Below, piece by piece: positions 42,130-51,368 of a DNA stretch of 64,000 nucleotides; the first letter of the stretch is position 1, and every line of letters starts with the position of its first letter. The notes beneath the pieces are model-generated. The model worked only from the letters and a program-made list of their open reading frames with translations, searched no databases and was not told where the DNA came from. The stretch lies in the NCBI RefSeq assembly GCF_030540775.2, contig NZ_CP141266.1:917001-981000 (forward strand), written 5' to 3'. Source of the stretch: Flavivirga abyssicola (GTDB lineage: Bacteria; Bacteroidota; Bacteroidia; Flavobacteriales; Flavobacteriaceae). The translations under genes and the position numbers were made by a program.

Positions 42130-43635
42130 TTAACGACTGACTGCAGACTGAGAGGTTCGATCCTGACTAAAAACAATTTCATAAAATTTAGAGTCTTTTA
42201 TTAATGCCTTTGTAAATGCCTCTATATCTTCAATAGTGATTGCATTTACTAAGTCTTCAAAATTTTTGGGATCGTTTATATTATAGCCTTCACGAAAGTA
42301 ATTTATAAGTACACGCATACCATAGCTATTATAATCCTGGTCTTGTTTTATCTCTTCTAAATAATTTAATTTTGTTTTATCTAGATATGTTTGCGAAATA
42401 ACTCCATTTACTATATTTTTTATCTCCTGATGTGTCTTAGTTACAAGCTGCTGCTCCTTACCTAGATTGCAATCAAAAGCTATTTTCAAAGACACTTGCT
42501 CAATAGGTCGCTTTTGTATACTAGCTTTTACACTCCCACTATAAACACCTCCTATCTCTTGCTGTAAAATTTCTGTTAATCGTAATTCTAAAATATCATT
42601 CAAGACTCTTGCTATTAAGGCATTTTTCAAGCTATACTTCATCATATTCTTATAACCTATTCTGACCTCACTTTTTGGGGTTTCCATAATTAAAGAAATG
42701 TCCTTATCAACTGTATCTTGTAACCAAGTCACAGAATTGTCTTGCCATATTTCTTTAGTATCATTTGTTGGTATACTAGCTATATATTTTTCCAATAAAG
42801 GTCTTAATACCCTCTTTTGAAGATCTCCTACCATAAAGAATTCAAAATCGGCAGCATTATTGAAACGTTCCTTGTACAGAATCTTTATCTTATCAAAAGA
42901 CACTTCTTTGATAAAATCATGATTAAATAAACTCCTTTTTGGGTGGACCTTTCCATATAGAGTTACTGTAACACTATCTTTTATCCTTTCATTAATGTTA
43001 TGACTCCTTTTGACGATATAATTATTCATATTCTTTATTAAGGCTTGATAGGCTTCTTTGTCAAATCGGGGCTTTACAAAACGTAAATGAATCATTTGCA
43101 ATAGAGTTTCTACACCCTTTGTTCTTGAAGATCCGCTGATGCTTTCAGTCAGATTAGAAAGATGGATCTCTGTTTTTGCTGTATTACCAGCTAATATTTT
43201 TGATAAATCGATAGCCGAATGATTACCTAACCCTGATAAAGACACCATTTTAGCCAGCAATTGTGCAGAAGGTAAATCTTTATCTTTTACTAAGGATAAA
43301 CCTCCATAGCTTATGGTCTTGAATAACACAACGTTCTTATTTTTATCTGTAAACTTATAATGTACTTTTATACCATTACTTAAGGTAAAGGTTGTTGATC
43401 CTATGGATTGTAGCATACCTTCGGATACGATATGACCTTCTTTAACAGTAATACCAGACATAAGCGTTTTTCCCACATCTATGTAAGGTGTTAAGGGGTA
43501 ATCACCTTTTTTAATGGTCTGATCTATCTTGAGGGAATCATTAAAATTTAAGGTTTGGGCATGACTATTTACCGACAACAACAATAGGACATTAGTAATT
43601 AATAAAAATGATATTGTGGATAGTATATTTTGCAT
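42130..43635 (-). CDS. M16 peptidase C-terminal-half protein (non-catalytic)
   Basis: 501 residues with a signal peptide (LLLLSVNSHAQ). The body matches the second half of long PqqL/M16-type zinc peptidases: TFTLSNGIKVHYKFTDKNKNVVLFKTISYGGLSLV, then MVGDLQKRVLRPLLEKYIASIP. The substrate-cleft motif QEIGGVYSGSV is also present. The zinc motif HxxEH of the N-terminal half is missing and no gene for it is nearby. A signal peptide directly in front of this half suggests a stable domain arrangement rather than a fresh truncation. It may bind peptides without cutting them, or pair with a separate catalytic subunit. Confidence 0.75.
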   Translation of the reverse strand: MQNILSTISFLLITNVLLLLSVNSHAQTLNFNDSLKIDQTIKKGDYPLTPYIDVGKTLMSGITVKEGHIVSEGMLQSIGSTTFTLSNGIKVHYKFTDKNKNVVLFKTISYGGLSLVKDKDLPSAQLLAKMVSLSGLGNHSAIDLSKILAGNTAKTEIHLSNLTESISGSSRTKGVETLLQMIHLRFVKPRFDKEAYQALIKNMNNYIVKRSHNINERIKDSVTVTLYGKVHPKRSLFNHDFIKEVSFDKIKILYKERFNNAADFEFFMVGDLQKRVLRPLLEKYIASIPTNDTKEIWQDNSVTWLQDTVDKDISLIMETPKSEVRIGYKNMMKYSLKNALIARVLNDILELRLTEILQQEIGGVYSGSVKASIQKRPIEQVSLKIAFDCNLGKEQQLVTKTHQEIKNIVNGVISQTYLDKTKLNYLEEIKQDQDYNSYGMRVLINYFREGYNINDPKNFEDLVNAITIEDIEAFTKALIKDSKFYEIVFSQDRTSQSAVSR

Positions 43636-43805
43636 TTTTCTGATTGTTTTTTTGTGAAAAGATTTAAGACTGCTTTGCTATTAGAATCAAGAATAAAGAT
43701 TTGGTTGTAACAAATTGACTAACATAAACACTCATAAACATTACTTTCTTTTAAATTTTAGAATCTTAACTAGTGTTAAAAGCACGGCTTTTTACTTTAA
43801 CGTAA

Positions 43806-43979
43806 CTCGATATAATTTTAGTTTTATTTAAATGAAAATCAGTTAATTATATTCAAATGTCAGATTGAGTACTTCAACTATAGTTTATACTGAGTACTTC
43901 GACTGCGCTCAAGGTGACAAGCTTTATTTTATTGAACTTTTGTCTATTTTTTTATAAATTTTATGTCGAACTCACGTTA
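43806..43979. repeat. long dispersed repeat, copy 1
   Basis: Collinear with 54150-54347, sharing TTTTAGTTTTATTTAAATGA, TTGAGTACTTCAACTATAG, CGACTGCGCTCAAGGTGACA and ATCGAACTCACGTTA-like ends. The copies differ by a replaced central segment. Confidence 0.75.
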
Positions 43980-44147
43980 CTTTAACATCAGTTTAACAGA
44001 ATTAATTACTTAAAATCAAATAGTTACACCTTTCAAAGAAGGATTATGTCATTTTGAACGCTATCGAAAACAAAACATATTTTGTTTGAAGGTATCAAGC
44101 GAAGCTTATTGAGGAGCCTGCCAGAAGGCAGGGAACTCCATCCTTAT

Positions 44148-44187
44148 GAGATTTCTCGTCACTCGTTCCTCGCTCTGTCGAAATGAC
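44148..44187. repeat. REP-like element
   Basis: GAGATTTCTCGTCACTCG...CTCTGTCGAAATGAC. Close relatives lie at 48803, 49171, 54050 and 57115. Confidence 0.7.
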
Positions 44188-44361
44188 ATTTACTATTAAA
44201 GTTATAGTTAGGTCTCAGATAAATCATGAATGTTTACATCGGCGATGAAAAGAGGGGATTTAAAAAGTTAATATATTATCATTTTGAGTACTTCTATATA
44301 GCTAGTCTTAAAAGCAGTTGAAAGGCAATAAAAACCTGTAAGTTTAATGGGTTTCGACTTT

Positions 44362-44400
44362 AGTTTATACTGAGTACTTCGACTGCGCTCAGTATAAACT
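44362..44400. repeat. palindrome with perfect 13-bp arms
   Basis: AGTTTATACTGAG and CTCAGTATAAACT enclose TACTTCGACTGCG. Variants occur around 43883, 44920 and 47779. Confidence 0.75.
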
Positions 44401-44727
44401 ATAGCCGAAGTACTCAACCTGACACGAAGAACGTAATTTATTGGTTTTTAACATAGAAACTCACGTTAACATTAAACATTAGCCCCTGTCTTCCGCAGAC
44501 AAGTTTGCTTCACTCTGGATGATATTTTCATTCTGACACCTTTCGATTAAAAAATATGGACAATCGAACTATGATATCGATTGCCCGTACTTTACATGAA
44601 AATGTTGTCTTTGGAGTGACTAATTCAAAAAACAACCGATATGATATTTAGGGCTATTATATTTTAATTTTTTTCCTCCGATAACTTTTTGATTCCGTTT
44701 TATTTAATCGTTCTACTTACCACATAT

Positions 44728-44800
44728 AAAAGGGAACAGGTGGTTTTTAACTTTTAACTACTCTAACCTAATTAATTTTAAAACCAGTCTGTTTCCCTTT
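44728..44800. repeat. twin inverted-repeat element, copy 1
   Basis: AAAGGGAACAG-TGGTTTT on the left and AAAACCA-CTGTTTCCCTTT on the right can pair around about 30 bases (TTAACTACTCTAACCTAATT). Confidence 0.7.
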
Positions 44801-45156
44801 TTAACATTGCTTCTTATTTAAATCTATAATTGTCGAGTTGCCTTGGACCTTTCGACTTCACTCAACACAAGCTAAAATCGAAGGGTAATAAAAACTTACA
44901 AGTTTAAATAGGTTTCGACTTTAGTTTATACCGAGCGCAGCCGAAGTACTCAACCTGACATAAAGAACACTATCTATTAATTTTTAATAAAAAATTTCAT
45001 CATTAAATCAAACTCATGTTAAATAAACTACAGAACTACTCCTTAAGCATTCTTCACTACATTTCAACATAGTATTCATGTATACACTTATTTTTTTCTT
45101 AAAATAGCTCCTTTCAAAATGTTTTTAAACCATGAATATGAATTGCTTTATTTAAT

Positions 45157-45229
45157 AAAAGGGAACAGATGGTTTTTAATCTTTAACTACTCTAACCTAA
45201 TTAATCTTAAAACCAGTCTGTTTCCCTTT
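45157..45229. repeat. twin inverted-repeat element, copy 2
   Basis: Same arms and nearly the same loop as the copy 429 bases to the left, including TTTAACTACTCTAACCTAA. Confidence 0.7.
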
Positions 45230-45613
45230 GTAACATTGCTTCTTCTTTAAGTTTCATTAAAACGTAACTAACTTTATGCCAACACGCCAGCTGGCTCGTT
45301 CATTAAAATTGCCAAGAAGACCATTTCTTTACATTCATAGTAAAAATATTAATATTTTAGTTACCTATATGAGATGTCTCCTATTGTCGACATGACAGTG
45401 AAACTAATTTTACATCTTAAGTAATCTTATAATTCGAAGGGGAGATAAATTACAAATAAAATTACTACACTTATTCTTTCTATTCTATGTATCAATCAGT
45501 AATTATTTACACTTATAAGCATGTAAATTTTTAATTAAACAGAATAAATAGTCGTCACATTATAAAGAAAACAAACAAAATAACCAGTCTATTACTCCTT
45601 ACCCACTAAATTA

Positions 45614-46771
45614 CTATTTAATGGTTAGTGTTTTATCATTTATTTCATAGCTATTAATAAAATTAGTGCTTTTAATAGCTATTAATATGTCTTCAATGCT
45701 ATTACTTTTATTGAATGTTCCAATAAAACGCTCTTCTTTTTTCACTTTATTTTCAATAACTACATCCATATCATACCAACGGGACAAAACTTTAAAAATC
45801 TCCTTTAAAGGTTTATTTTCAAAGCTAAAAATACCATCCCTCCATGCTGTTTCGTTATAAACATCGGCAACTGTAGTGATACGTATCGTATTCGTTTCCA
45901 GATTAAGAGTTGATTGTTGGTTTGGTACTAGCACCTGATTTTCAACTGCTGTACTTACCGCTACCTTACCTTCCACCAATAGCGTATTAATACTAGTGTC
46001 GTCTTTATAGGCTTTTATATTGAATTCGGTTCCTAATACCTCTACTTCCTGAGATCTGTTAAACACTTTAAATTTTGAGCCTTTATGTTGGGTACTTGGA
46101 GACACATCAAAATAGGCTTCGCCGTAGACTAATTCCACTTGACGCGTTTCCCCTTCAGTAAATGCTACAGGGTATTTTAATTGAGATTCAGAATTCAACC
46201 ATACTTTTGTGCCATCAGATAATAAAATATAGAATTGTCCGCCTCTTGGTATTGTTAAGATATTATAGTTATTCGCCTTTTGTTTCTGGTTGCCTGTTTT
46301 GTATACTAACTCCTCGCCGTTACTAGCAACATGGTTTGATTCGTAAGTTTGACCTTTTTCAAGAATAATATCCGATCCGTCTTCAAGCGTTAAAGTGGCT
46401 TTACCTGTTCCTATTTCAATATTATTATTAACAATAACAGGTTCGCTAAAGTCTTGATCTTGATTTGTTTTATTAAAAACCAAGCCTAAGGTAATTAACA
46501 CAGCCACAGTAGCCGCAGCGCCATAATACCAGAACTTGAATGATTTTCTAGATTGCTGCTGTATTTTTCTTTCCAGAACTTTCCAATCTTTTTCTGTATC
46601 AATTTCTTTTAAAAGATCCGAATGCTTACCTGATTTTATTTCTGATAACATCTGTACTTTAGTTTTGGCATCAAAAATCTCAGACGTCTCTAAATCATTA
46701 GACTTTTCATTCTTTATTAACGAGGCTGCTATTTTTTCTGAAAGTGATTTTATTTTATTGGAATTACCCAT
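45614..46771 (-). CDS. fecR-like: FecR-family anti-sigma factor
   Basis: 385 residues: cytoplasmic N-terminus, one transmembrane helix (about 81-99, WYYGAAATVAVLITLGLVF), a FecR domain (about 170-275, ILSDGTKVWLNSESQLKYP, YGEAYFDVSP, VFNRSQEVEVLGTEFNIKAY) and a C-terminal DUF4974 domain (FSFENKPLKEIFKVLSRWYDMDVVIEN). It receives a signal from an STN-bearing transporter and controls the ECF sigma factor encoded 66 bases upstream. Confidence 0.94.
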   Translation of the reverse strand: MGNSNKIKSLSEKIAASLIKNEKSNDLETSEIFDAKTKVQMLSEIKSGKHSDLLKEIDTEKDWKVLERKIQQQSRKSFKFWYYGAAATVAVLITLGLVFNKTNQDQDFSEPVIVNNNIEIGTGKATLTLEDGSDIILEKGQTYESNHVASNGEELVYKTGNQKQKANNYNILTIPRGGQFYILLSDGTKVWLNSESQLKYPVAFTEGETRQVELVYGEAYFDVSPSTQHKGSKFKVFNRSQEVEVLGTEFNIKAYKDDTSINTLLVEGKVAVSTAVENQVLVPNQQSTLNLETNTIRITTVADVYNETAWRDGIFSFENKPLKEIFKVLSRWYDMDVVIENKVKKEERFIGTFNKSNSIEDILIAIKSTNFINSYEINDKTLTIK

Positions 46772-46810
46772 TGCAATGTTTTAGGCTATATGATTAATAC
46801 AAAAAAAAGA

Positions 46811-46836
46811 AAAAGTGGGTGGTATAATGTAATAAA
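46811..46836 (-). promoter_or_regulatory. conserved motif between fecI- and fecR-like genes, copy 4
   Basis: AAAAGTGGGTGGTATAATGT on the plus strand, related to the motif found upstream of the three T9SS repeat proteins. It could be an internal promoter for the anti-sigma gene. Confidence 0.42.
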
Positions 46837-46837
46837 A

Positions 46838-47365
46838 TTATTTTTTTGTTAAAAAACTAAGAAAATCTCTTAATTTACGATAGGCTACCTTTTTATGATC
46901 TTTGACCGTATTGATAGATATGGACAACTCATCCGCAATCTGATTATTTGTATAATCTTCGATACTTAATCTTATAACTTGTGCTGCTTTTTCGGGCAGT
47001 TTATTGATCGCTTTTTCTATAACAGCAGTGGTTTCTATAACCACAGCATCAGAGATATAGTACTCTTCAGTCTCATAAACCTCCAAATTTGCAAGCTCGT
47101 AACGCTCAGTAACTTTATACTGTTTACTTTTCAAATAATTGAGACATTTATTTTTCACGGCTTTATAAAAGAACCCTGTAGCATGGTTTTCATTTTGAAA
47201 CGTGATTTTATCTTCCCATACTTTAAGAAACACTTCCTGAACGGTATCTTTTGAGAGATCCAGATCATTAAGATATTTGTATGCAAACACACATAATTGT
47301 GGATATAAATCCTCAAAAAGTTTCTTATAAGCTTTTAATGTAAGTTCGTTACTGCCTCCCCTCAT
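46838..47365 (-). CDS. fecI-like: ECF-type RNA polymerase sigma factor (FecI-like)
   Basis: 175 residues. Region 2 is seen at about 15-80 (YKKLFEDLYPQLCVFAYKYLNDLDLSKDTVQEVFLKVWED), region 4 at about 115-170 (INKLPEKAAQVIRLSIEDYTNNQIADELSISINTVKDHKKVAYRKLRDFL). It is paired with the FecR-like gene and probably directs transcription of the SusC/D locus to its left. Confidence 0.94.
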   Translation of the reverse strand: MRGGSNELTLKAYKKLFEDLYPQLCVFAYKYLNDLDLSKDTVQEVFLKVWEDKITFQNENHATGFFYKAVKNKCLNYLKSKQYKVTERYELANLEVYETEEYYISDAVVIETTAVIEKAINKLPEKAAQVIRLSIEDYTNNQIADELSISINTVKDHKKVAYRKLRDFLSFLTKK

Positions 47366-47947
47366 GGCTATGTTAGAGATAATAATTCGATAAAACTAAG
47401 TAATTTTCTATTAATCCTACAAAAATGCACGTGATTATTTATTAATTCCATAAAAAGTAAGGCGTTTTTATTTCCAAGAAACAGTATGCTTTAATGAAAA
47501 AGAACCTGTGATTAATCAATAAAACTAATCTTATTTTTGTGTAAACTAATTTATAACCAATTAATTACAAAAATAAAAAGAAGATGTTCTTTATATTTAT
47601 ATAATTTCATTTATAGTCATTTATATTAATTCATAATAAATATAATGAATTTCTCACAAACAAATAGTATTTCTTTTTATTTTAACGTGAACCAAATATA
47701 ACAATAAGTATATTTATCTAAAAATTAATCATTTATATTTTCATGTCAGATTGTGCCTTTCAACTTTAGTTTATGCTGATTAATTCAACTGATTTCAGTA
47801 TAAACTAAAATCGAAGCACTCAAAGTGCCTCATACCAACATGAGTAATTTTATACTTATAAGTAAACTTTTGTTAAATTGAAATTTCAACGGAAACACAG
47901 AGGCAAGTCCCGGAGAATTCTTTTCGATTACATTAATAGAAAATCAA
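47366..47947. other. intergenic upstream of the sigma factor gene
   Basis: AT-rich. A diverged palindromic repeat lies at about 47744-47830 (AACTTTAGTTTATGCTG ... CAGTATAAACTAAAATCG). No gene or clear -7 box. Confidence 0.5.
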
Positions 47948-48796
47948 CTAAAATTTAAGAAAGACAAAAACAGGCAAGTGATCTGACGGATATTTACAGT
48001 CTTTAGAATCACTCAGCACAGCATATTTACTAACTTTAATAGTTTTTTTACTGACAAAAATATAGTCGATTCTAAGAGTTACTGGTTTATCAAAATGAAA
48101 ACCATTAAATGTTCCTAATGGACCAAAGGGGAGTTTTTCTGAAACTTCTTTAGAGTCATTAAAATGTTTTTTTATGAATTGAATGTTTTCAGTTTCTGGT
48201 TTTAAATTAAAATCTCCCATTAAAATAGTCGGGTAATTTTTAGAATTTAATTCTTGTATTTTTTGAAGAATCAATTTTGGACTTTCTTTTTTTGCCTGCT
48301 TTCCAACATGGTCGAAATGTGTGTTAAACACCCAAAAATACTTATTTGTTTTTTTGCTCTTAAAAAGCGCATATGTACATACCCTATTACAAACGGCATC
48401 CCAACCCATAGATACTTTGTCTGGTGTTTCGGATAACCAAAATGTGCTACTTTTAATAACTTCCAACAACACTTTTTTATAAAATATAGCTGAATATTCC
48501 CCTGAGTTTTTTCCATCGTCTCGCCCCACGCCTACATAGCTATAATTTACAAGTGTACTATCCAAATAAGCCATTTGATTTGGCAAAGCTTCCTGCACTC
48601 CAAAAACATCTGGTTCGTAGAAATTTATTTGTCCGATTATCAAGGCCTTACGCTGATCCCAACTATGTTTTCCTTCTTTTGGATAATCTAATTTGATATT
48701 GTACGTCATAACTTTGGTCGTCTCTTGTCCAAACAAGACTCCTAAACCAAAAAACAGGACTAGTAAACAGCTTAATTGCTTCATAATTAATTTCAT
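47948..48796 (-). CDS. endonuclease/exonuclease/phosphatase-family hydrolase, secreted
   Basis: About 282 residues from the chosen start. EEP fold: TYNIKLD near the N-terminus, the metal-binding glutamate in FGVQEALPNQ, FNTHFDHVGKQAKKES, the catalytic region ILMGDFNLKPET, and the closing IDYIFVSKK and SDHLPVFVFLKF. Likely a periplasmic or secreted phosphoester hydrolase. The frame extends to 48844, but the extra residues (MSFRQNEERVTR...) are a translation of a REP-like repeat. The start is therefore MKLIMKQLS (48796) or MKQLS (48784), each followed by a signal peptide. Confidence 0.85.
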   Translation of the reverse strand: MKLIMKQLSCLLVLFFGLGVLFGQETTKVMTYNIKLDYPKEGKHSWDQRKALIIGQINFYEPDVFGVQEALPNQMAYLDSTLVNYSYVGVGRDDGKNSGEYSAIFYKKVLLEVIKSSTFWLSETPDKVSMGWDAVCNRVCTYALFKSKKTNKYFWVFNTHFDHVGKQAKKESPKLILQKIQELNSKNYPTILMGDFNLKPETENIQFIKKHFNDSKEVSEKLPFGPLGTFNGFHFDKPVTLRIDYIFVSKKTIKVSKYAVLSDSKDCKYPSDHLPVFVFLKF

Positions 48797-48802
48797 TCTT
48801 TT

Positions 48803-48843
48803 GAGATTTCTCGTCACTCGTTCCTCGTTCTGTCGAAATGACA
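48803..48843. repeat. REP-like element
   Basis: GAGATTTCTCGTCACTCG...CTGTCGAAATGAC. It lies right at the start of the EEP gene and produces a false N-terminal extension. Confidence 0.7.
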
Positions 48844-49012
48844 AACATTTAAAATTTAGTGCTAGTCGTTTTATACTTATGTGTAAACTTGCTTTTAAAT
48901 CGAACTCATTTTGTTTTAAAAATAGTGTAACTAACGTGAGTTCGATTTAACTTAAATTATTTAACTTCATTGTAAAGTTTTGATTGTCAGGTTTATAAAA
49001 TATTTTGTATTT

Positions 49013-49096
49013 AAAAACACCCGCCTTAATCCTCCCTCGAGGGAGGAATCTCACTCGGTAAAATTGTCCCCTTGAGGGGATTTTAGGGGTGTTTTT
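49013..49096. repeat. MITE-like inverted repeat
   Basis: Ends AAAAACACCC and GGGGTGTTTTT are complementary. Inside lie CCTCCCTCGAGGGAGG (palindrome) and CCCCTTGAGGGG (palindrome). Confidence 0.65.
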
Positions 49097-49170
49097 AATT
49101 TAACTAATTGAAAATCAAAAACTATTAATTGAACTCACGTTAACTAATAAAGAGGAACCCCATTCTTTCT

Positions 49171-49210
49171 GAGATTTCTCGTCACTCGTCCCTCGTTCTG
49201 TCGAAATGAC
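49171..49210. repeat. REP-like element
   Basis: GAGATTTCTCGTCACTCG...CTGTCGAAATGAC, close to the copy at 48803. Together with the inverted repeat at 49013 it fills most of the gap 48797-49276, in which no gene is seen. Confidence 0.7.
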
Positions 49211-49276
49211 AAAAAACCTAATAACCAATCATTTAACATCTATTCGTTTGAAAAGTTTACATCGAACTGAGATTAG

Positions 49277-51358
49277 TTATAATTTCGGCATCAAAGATAT
49301 AGCACATCCACCACCTTCGGCCAAATGAAGTTCTAAAATAGTATGACTATTCACTTCTTTTTCTTCCATATCATAAACCTCAGGATTATTCATATAATGC
49401 GAATCTGATCTATCTTTATATAGTCTAGCTACATAGGTTTTACCTGCTTCTAAAAAATCCAGCTTTACCTGTATGGTTCTTTTATTTTCGTTTGTAATCG
49501 AACCCAAAAACCAATTATCTGTACCTTTTTCTTGGCGAGCTATCGTTATAAACTCACCTATTTCGGCATCTAAAACTTTAGAGGAATTCCAATCTACACC
49601 AACATCCTTAATAAATTGCATCGCCCGATGTTCTTGATAGTGCTTTATTAAATCCGGAACCATTTGCACCGGACTATACAATACAACATAAAGCGCCAGT
49701 TGATGTGCCAAAGTTGTATTTATTTGATTGTTTTGTTTATAAGGCTTTAATGAGGTATTAAAAATACCGGGAGTGTAATCTATAGGCCCTCCCAACATTC
49801 TTGTGAATGGCACAATGGTTAAATGTTCCGGCGGATTGCCGCCATCTTTAGACCATGCATTGTACTCTTGTCCTCTCACCCCTTCACGTGCTATAGCTAC
49901 TGGATATGTGCGTCGTTTCCCAGTTGCTTTAATAGGTTCATGTGCATTGATAGCCACTTGTGTTTCCAATCCCTTTTCCAATACTTTTTGATAATGGTTT
50001 ACCATATATTGTCCATGATGATATTCGCCTTCTGGAATAACACTGCTAACATAGCCTGTTTTTACGGAGTGAATGCCTAAGGATTTCATTAAGGCAAATG
50101 CGGTGTCCAATTGTTTTTCATAGAGCAAAATATCGGCTGACGTTTCATGGTGCATCATTAATTCTACGCCTTTTGATTTTCCATAACGCACTACTGCTTC
50201 TAAATCGTAATCCGGATAAGGTGTCACAAAATCAAAGTGTACTTTTTTGTTCTTTTTATCCCACCATTTTTCCCAACCAATATTCCAGCCTTCTACCAAC
50301 ATGCCACCAATATTGTGTTCCGAAGCAAAATCAATCATATCTTTAGCATAGTCGGTATTCGCTGCATGATATGTCCCTGAATAGTCCCAGCTCCCTGTAC
50401 CTATATGCATATCCCACCATATACCTACATATTTCATGGGTTTAAAATAAGGTAGGTCATCAACAACCCTTGGATCGTTTAAATTTACAATCATTTTAGA
50501 TTCTATTAAATCACCAGGTTTATCTGCTATTTGAATCGTGCGCCAAGGTGTTTCAAAAGGTGTTTGCCTTTTTACTTTTATATTTTCACTGTTACCAACC
50601 AACTCACTTTTCATTTTTAAATTTAGGGTATCGACCGCTAAGGTCATCCCCGCATAATTGGTTAAATCGGCTTCATGGAAACTTATATATACCCCTAAGT
50701 TTGTTTTCATCGTAACTGGTGTATTAACAGCATTTTCCGGTACATATGTTTGTCCTAAATGGGCTTTAGGTTCATAATATTTTAAAGCATCTATTTCTGA
50801 AAACCTTGTGGTATTATATAAATATTCGTAAATATCCCAATCTCCCGGAATCCACCATACTTTATGGTCTGCGGTTAAATTGAATTCGGTATTTTCGTCT
50901 GTTATAATCACATCATTTAAATGTTCTTGTTTTGGGAATTCATACCGAAATCCCAAACCATCATCATAGACTTTAAATACAATATTTAACTTTCTTTTTA
51001 ATTCGGAAGTTTCTTCAAGTTCAATTTTCAATGCGTTATAGTGATTTCTAACCTGTGCATCTTCACCCCAAATCATATCCCAGGTCTCATCAGTCGTAGC
51101 CATTTCTAAATTAATGATATTAAAATTATCGTGTAGTGGTGGAGCCTCCTTTAATTCGAAACTCATTTTTGATGTATCAATCACTTTTTCATTTTTGTAA
51201 TGTACTATATAATGGGGCTCGCCTTGCTCTGAAAGAAAAAAACGGACTTGCACATTTTCATTGGGAGATTTTACATCTGTTTTTATGGTTTCTGATGTGC
51301 AGGACATTAAAAATATGATGCTGCTAAAAAAACTTATAATAATATGGTACGCTCTCAT
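49277..51358 (-). CDS. GH97-family glycoside hydrolase lipoprotein (alpha-glucosidase-like)
   Basis: 693 residues from the chosen ATG (51356-51358), giving a lipoprotein signal with Cys 20 (FLMSCTS). The frame runs seven codons further into the sulfatase gene. GH97 hallmarks: SPNENVQVRFFL, WDMIWGEDAQVRNHYN, GGMLVEGWNIGWEKW, VELMMHHETSADI, INAHEPIKATGKRRTYPVAIAREGVRGQEYNAW and PPEHLTIVPFTRMLGGPIDYTPGIF. The glutamates in HHET, REGVRGQEY and PPEH, with GYVSS rather than an aspartate motif at the nucleophile position, favour the inverting SusB-like alpha-glucoside group over retaining alpha-galactosidases (inference). Confidence 0.9.
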   Translation of the reverse strand: MRAYHIIISFFSSIIFLMSCTSETIKTDVKSPNENVQVRFFLSEQGEPHYIVHYKNEKVIDTSKMSFELKEAPPLHDNFNIINLEMATTDETWDMIWGEDAQVRNHYNALKIELEETSELKRKLNIVFKVYDDGLGFRYEFPKQEHLNDVIITDENTEFNLTADHKVWWIPGDWDIYEYLYNTTRFSEIDALKYYEPKAHLGQTYVPENAVNTPVTMKTNLGVYISFHEADLTNYAGMTLAVDTLNLKMKSELVGNSENIKVKRQTPFETPWRTIQIADKPGDLIESKMIVNLNDPRVVDDLPYFKPMKYVGIWWDMHIGTGSWDYSGTYHAANTDYAKDMIDFASEHNIGGMLVEGWNIGWEKWWDKKNKKVHFDFVTPYPDYDLEAVVRYGKSKGVELMMHHETSADILLYEKQLDTAFALMKSLGIHSVKTGYVSSVIPEGEYHHGQYMVNHYQKVLEKGLETQVAINAHEPIKATGKRRTYPVAIAREGVRGQEYNAWSKDGGNPPEHLTIVPFTRMLGGPIDYTPGIFNTSLKPYKQNNQINTTLAHQLALYVVLYSPVQMVPDLIKHYQEHRAMQFIKDVGVDWNSSKVLDAEIGEFITIARQEKGTDNWFLGSITNENKRTIQVKLDFLEAGKTYVARLYKDRSDSHYMNNPEVYDMEEKEVNSHTILELHLAEGGGCAISLMPKL

Positions 51359-51368
51359 AATTAAATAA

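Larger units (their letters stand above)
43636..45613. other. 2-kb repeat-rich intergenic region downstream of fecR
   Basis: No gene found on either strand. It contains the long dispersed repeat at 43806-43979, a REP-like copy at 44148-44187, a palindrome at 44362-44400 and two copies of an inverted-repeat element at 44728 and 45157. The rest is AT-rich. Confidence 0.65.

Noticed and set aside
43636-45613. A possible decayed SusC/SusD or regulator gene in the 2-kb gap
   Set aside because: Reading both strands shows only palindromic repeats and AT-rich sequence; no stretch resembles a protein family.
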